From the NCBI GenBank assembly GCA_012934845.2, contig WNNJ02000333.1:62001-126000 (forward strand): DNA of 64,000 nt. Reading direction: 5' to 3'. Under the pieces are notes generated by a model. That model made no database searches, was not told where the DNA came from, and was given only the letters and a program-made list of their open reading frames with translations. Of this stretch, positions 62,901-64,000 are shown one piece after another (position 1 is the first letter of the stretch; the number at the start of each line of letters is the position of its first letter). Source of the DNA: Pomphorhynchus laevis (taxonomy: Eukaryota > Acanthocephala > Palaeacanthocephala > Echinorhynchida > Pomphorhynchidae). Made by a program: the position numbers and the translations under genes.

Positions 62901-63223
62901 CAATTGCGGCTGTAAAAATGTTTTTCTATTGGGATTTATTCCTGCTAAGGCAGATTCTGTCGTAATTCTTCTTTGCAGGCAACCATGTGCTAATCAAACT
63001 ATTATCAAGGAAGTTAGCTGGTAAGATTGCTTTTATTGCAGTTATTAATGTTTACTAGAGTTTTATAGATTTCGCTTTTTTCAGGAATCTAAATCAATGG
63101 GAACCTCTTATCCAGGATAGACAGTTTCTTAGTTGGCTTGTAAAAGTTCCTTCTGACAAGGAACAGGGGCGAGCTAGGAAAATTACTTCCTCACAGATTG
63201 CTCGTCTTGAAGAGCTCTGGAAG
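59786..63223 (+). CDS. UPF1: UPF1, N-terminal part (CH domain); 3' end outside window
   Basis: Five exons (59786-59980, 60904-61001, 61063-61152, 62811-63020, 63085-63223) join in frame to 244 codons. UPF1 is the RNA helicase that drives nonsense-mediated decay, with UPF2 binding the CH domain. Diagnostic blocks: [61 protein letters not shown] and [17 protein letters not shown], nearly identical to animal UPF1. The ATG at 59786 gives a Ser/Gln-rich start with SQ and TQ pairs (QSQC, CTQSQ), as expected for SMG1-type phosphorylation sites. The helicase core is downstream of the window. Confidence 0.95.
60570..60726. mobile_element. Short inverted-dimer element with hammerhead-like core (2)
   Basis: In UPF1 intron 1. 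Arms 60570-60632 and 60662-60726 are imperfect reverse complements (AGCTGGATCAAAAGATGGGA against AGCTGGTTCAAAAAAGAGGGA). No coding sequence. The remainder of the intron (59981-60903) is AT-rich with nothing recognised. Confidence 0.6.
60663..60692 (+). ncRNA. Hammerhead-like core, element 2
   Basis: CTGAAGA (60663-60669), a strong 6-base-pair stem II GCTAAC-AGAT-GTTAGC (60671-60686), then GGAA where GAAA is expected. The stem II sequence is like that of element 1 (GCTAGC). One core base is off, so it is probably inactive. Confidence 0.4.
60904..61001 (+). CDS. UPF1: UPF1 exon 2 (acidic linker into CH domain)
   Basis: Acceptor atttag at 60903. [20 protein letters not shown] then [13 protein letters not shown], aligned with human [20 protein letters not shown] and YYTKDLPIHACS. 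Ends two bases into a Ser codon; donor GTAAAT. Confidence 0.92.
61063..61152 (+). CDS. UPF1: UPF1 exon 3 (CH domain zinc ligands)
   Basis: Acceptor tttttag, donor [26 protein letters not shown] then CNGRGDSVV. The intron before it is only 61 bases. Confidence 0.95.
61673..61850. mobile_element. Short inverted-dimer element with hammerhead core (3)
   Basis: In UPF1 intron 3. Arms 61673-61757 and 61764-61850 are reverse complements (TTAACTGATCAAAGGAGGGAGTG against CACTC...TGCTCAGTTAA). No coding sequence between or beside them. The rest of the intron (61153-62810) is AT-rich with nothing recognised. Confidence 0.7.
61772..61810 (+). ncRNA. Hammerhead ribozyme core, element 3
   Basis: Both conserved boxes are canonical: CTGATGA (61772-61778) and GAAA (61797-61800). 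Stem II is GATAG (61780-61784) with CTATC (61792-61796). Stem III is AAT (61800-61802) with ATT (61806-61808) and loop TCG, followed by T at the cleavage position. The opposite arm has AAAA in place of GAAA. Stem I is cut off at the dimer centre. Confidence 0.6.
62811..63020 (+). CDS. UPF1: UPF1 exon 4 (CH domain, second half)
   Basis: Acceptor ttatag at 62810 completes a Ser codon: [65 protein letters not shown]. Donor GTAAGA. Almost residue for residue the animal UPF1 CH domain. Confidence 0.97.
63085..63223 (+). CDS. UPF1: UPF1 exon 5 (CH domain to helicase linker)
   Basis: After a 64-base intron (acceptor tttcag): [20 protein letters not shown] then [20 protein letters not shown] and LEELWK, donor GTATTG at 63224. 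Human: [20 protein letters not shown]. Confidence 0.96.
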
Positions 63224-64000
63224 GTATTGTCATTTTCAATTGATAATTACAATTCGCTATTAATATACTTACCTTGTTAGTGGGTAATATGTATTAAATT
63301 GGGAAATTGACAATTCATTTGATCGTCCTAATAATTCTTTAATTTTATATCACAAGTGTGTTCAATGTAAAAACGAGCGATATTTTGTTAATAAGATAGC
63401 GTAATAATACTTATTTTTTGCTAAATATTTTAATTTATACTATTTCAAATAATAACTTTTTATATAATTTCTATAACTTTTTATAATTTAACTTTTAAAT
63501 TCCTATGTTTAAAAATACTTTTATTTTTTATTTTTAATATCCAAGACTGCAATGGTGAAAAATACATAAGAATAGATGAAAAATAATTATTACCTCATAG
63601 TAATTGCATTACAGTACATATCTATTTTTTTCAATTTGAGTGTAAATTTAAAATTTAAATATTTGCATTGCAATTAGTATGTATTATGTATAATGGCAGG
63701 TGCCGAAATCTTTCAACACAAGAAATTAGAATACGTATTGAAATCAGACAACATAATTGTCGATCTGAATACATTTTATCTCAATCAAACACAAGACATT
63801 ATATGGCCTCATCCATTAATACGATGTTCGCTTGATAACTAAATTATAGCTTGAATATTTATTTGAATAGCATTATAGTTTTAATTAACAAATTTAATCT
63901 ATTTTATTCATAGAGTTTTATTTTTAAATTTAATTTTTAAAATTAAATTAATTAAAAATATTATTTTTAAATTTAATCAATTTATCATAGGATTTTATTT
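63224..64000 (+). other. UPF1 intron, running off the window
   Basis: AT-rich. No next UPF1 exon (expected to begin near ENPSATLEDLEKPG in the family) was found before the window ends. One short open frame is listed separately. Confidence 0.6.
63693..63842 (+). other. 49-codon open frame in UPF1 intron
   Basis: ATG to TAA: MAGAEIFQHKKLEYVLKSDN at the start, LNTFYLNQTQDIIWPHPLIR near the end. It stands out in a region otherwise full of stops, and its ATG has A at -3. It matches no UPF1 segment and no family I recognise. It could be a nested small gene, a captured fragment or chance. Confidence 0.25.

Overview
The window is AT-rich nuclear DNA from an animal, most likely an invertebrate. Host genes have spliced GT-AG introns, and about two thirds of the sequence is retroelement debris: Penelope-like elements (PLEs), L2-like LINEs and CR1-like LINEs. 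The exact phylum cannot be read from the sequence. Two host genes frame the window, both on the + strand. The 3' part of a death-associated protein kinase (DAPK1-type) gene lies at 141-18505 and covers ankyrin repeats, ROC GTPase, COR and death domain; its kinase exons lie upstream of the window. The 5' part of UPF1, the nonsense-mediated-decay helicase, lies at 59786-63223 and covers the acidic N-terminus and the CH zinc domain; the helicase exons lie downstream. Reading frame is kept across every intron assigned in both genes, except that one short DAPK exon (about 4516-4574) is tentative.

Layout. 1-18505: DAPK-type exons separated by long introns filled with PLE copies. These include Naiad-type PLEs (endonuclease N-terminal to the reverse transcriptase) at 2.6-3.2, 7.1-9.1, 10.6-12.1 and 12.8-13.2 kb, and hammerhead-bearing inverted PLE ends at 5.2-5.5 and 14.9-16.4 kb. 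18.9-21.5 kb: further PLE endonuclease fragments, another hammerhead core and a long (TA)n tract. 21.6-23.3 kb: three LINE 3' ends in a row. 23.7-30.4 kb: an L2-like LINE (A1) split by the best-preserved Naiad copy (25223-27440). 30.4-34.5 kb: a CR1-like LINE (minus strand) split by an L2-like fragment. 34.5-44.1 kb: one long CR1-like LINE (minus strand) split by two separate L2-like insertions. 44.5-46 kb: L2-like 3' half. 46.6-49.95 kb: CR1-like LINE. 49.97-58 kb: CR1-like LINE split by a nearly full-length L2-like LINE (A5). 58.3-59.6 kb: old LINE relic. 59.8-64 kb: UPF1, with small hammerhead-bearing inverted elements in and just before its introns.

The main leads are these. (1) A conserved RNA fold in the 3' region of the Naiad PLEs combines a three-way junction carrying CTGATGA and GAAA, in the strand order of a type II hammerhead, with a pseudoknot inside the would-be stem I. 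(2) Short inverted-dimer elements carry hammerhead cores without any protein gene. (3) A C-x4-C-x22-C-x2-C module, always exactly 32 codons, sits near the N-terminus of ORF1 in six LINE copies from several families of two LINE groups. No LTR retrotransposon, endogenous retrovirus, Polinton, tRNA, rRNA or CRISPR array was recognised.
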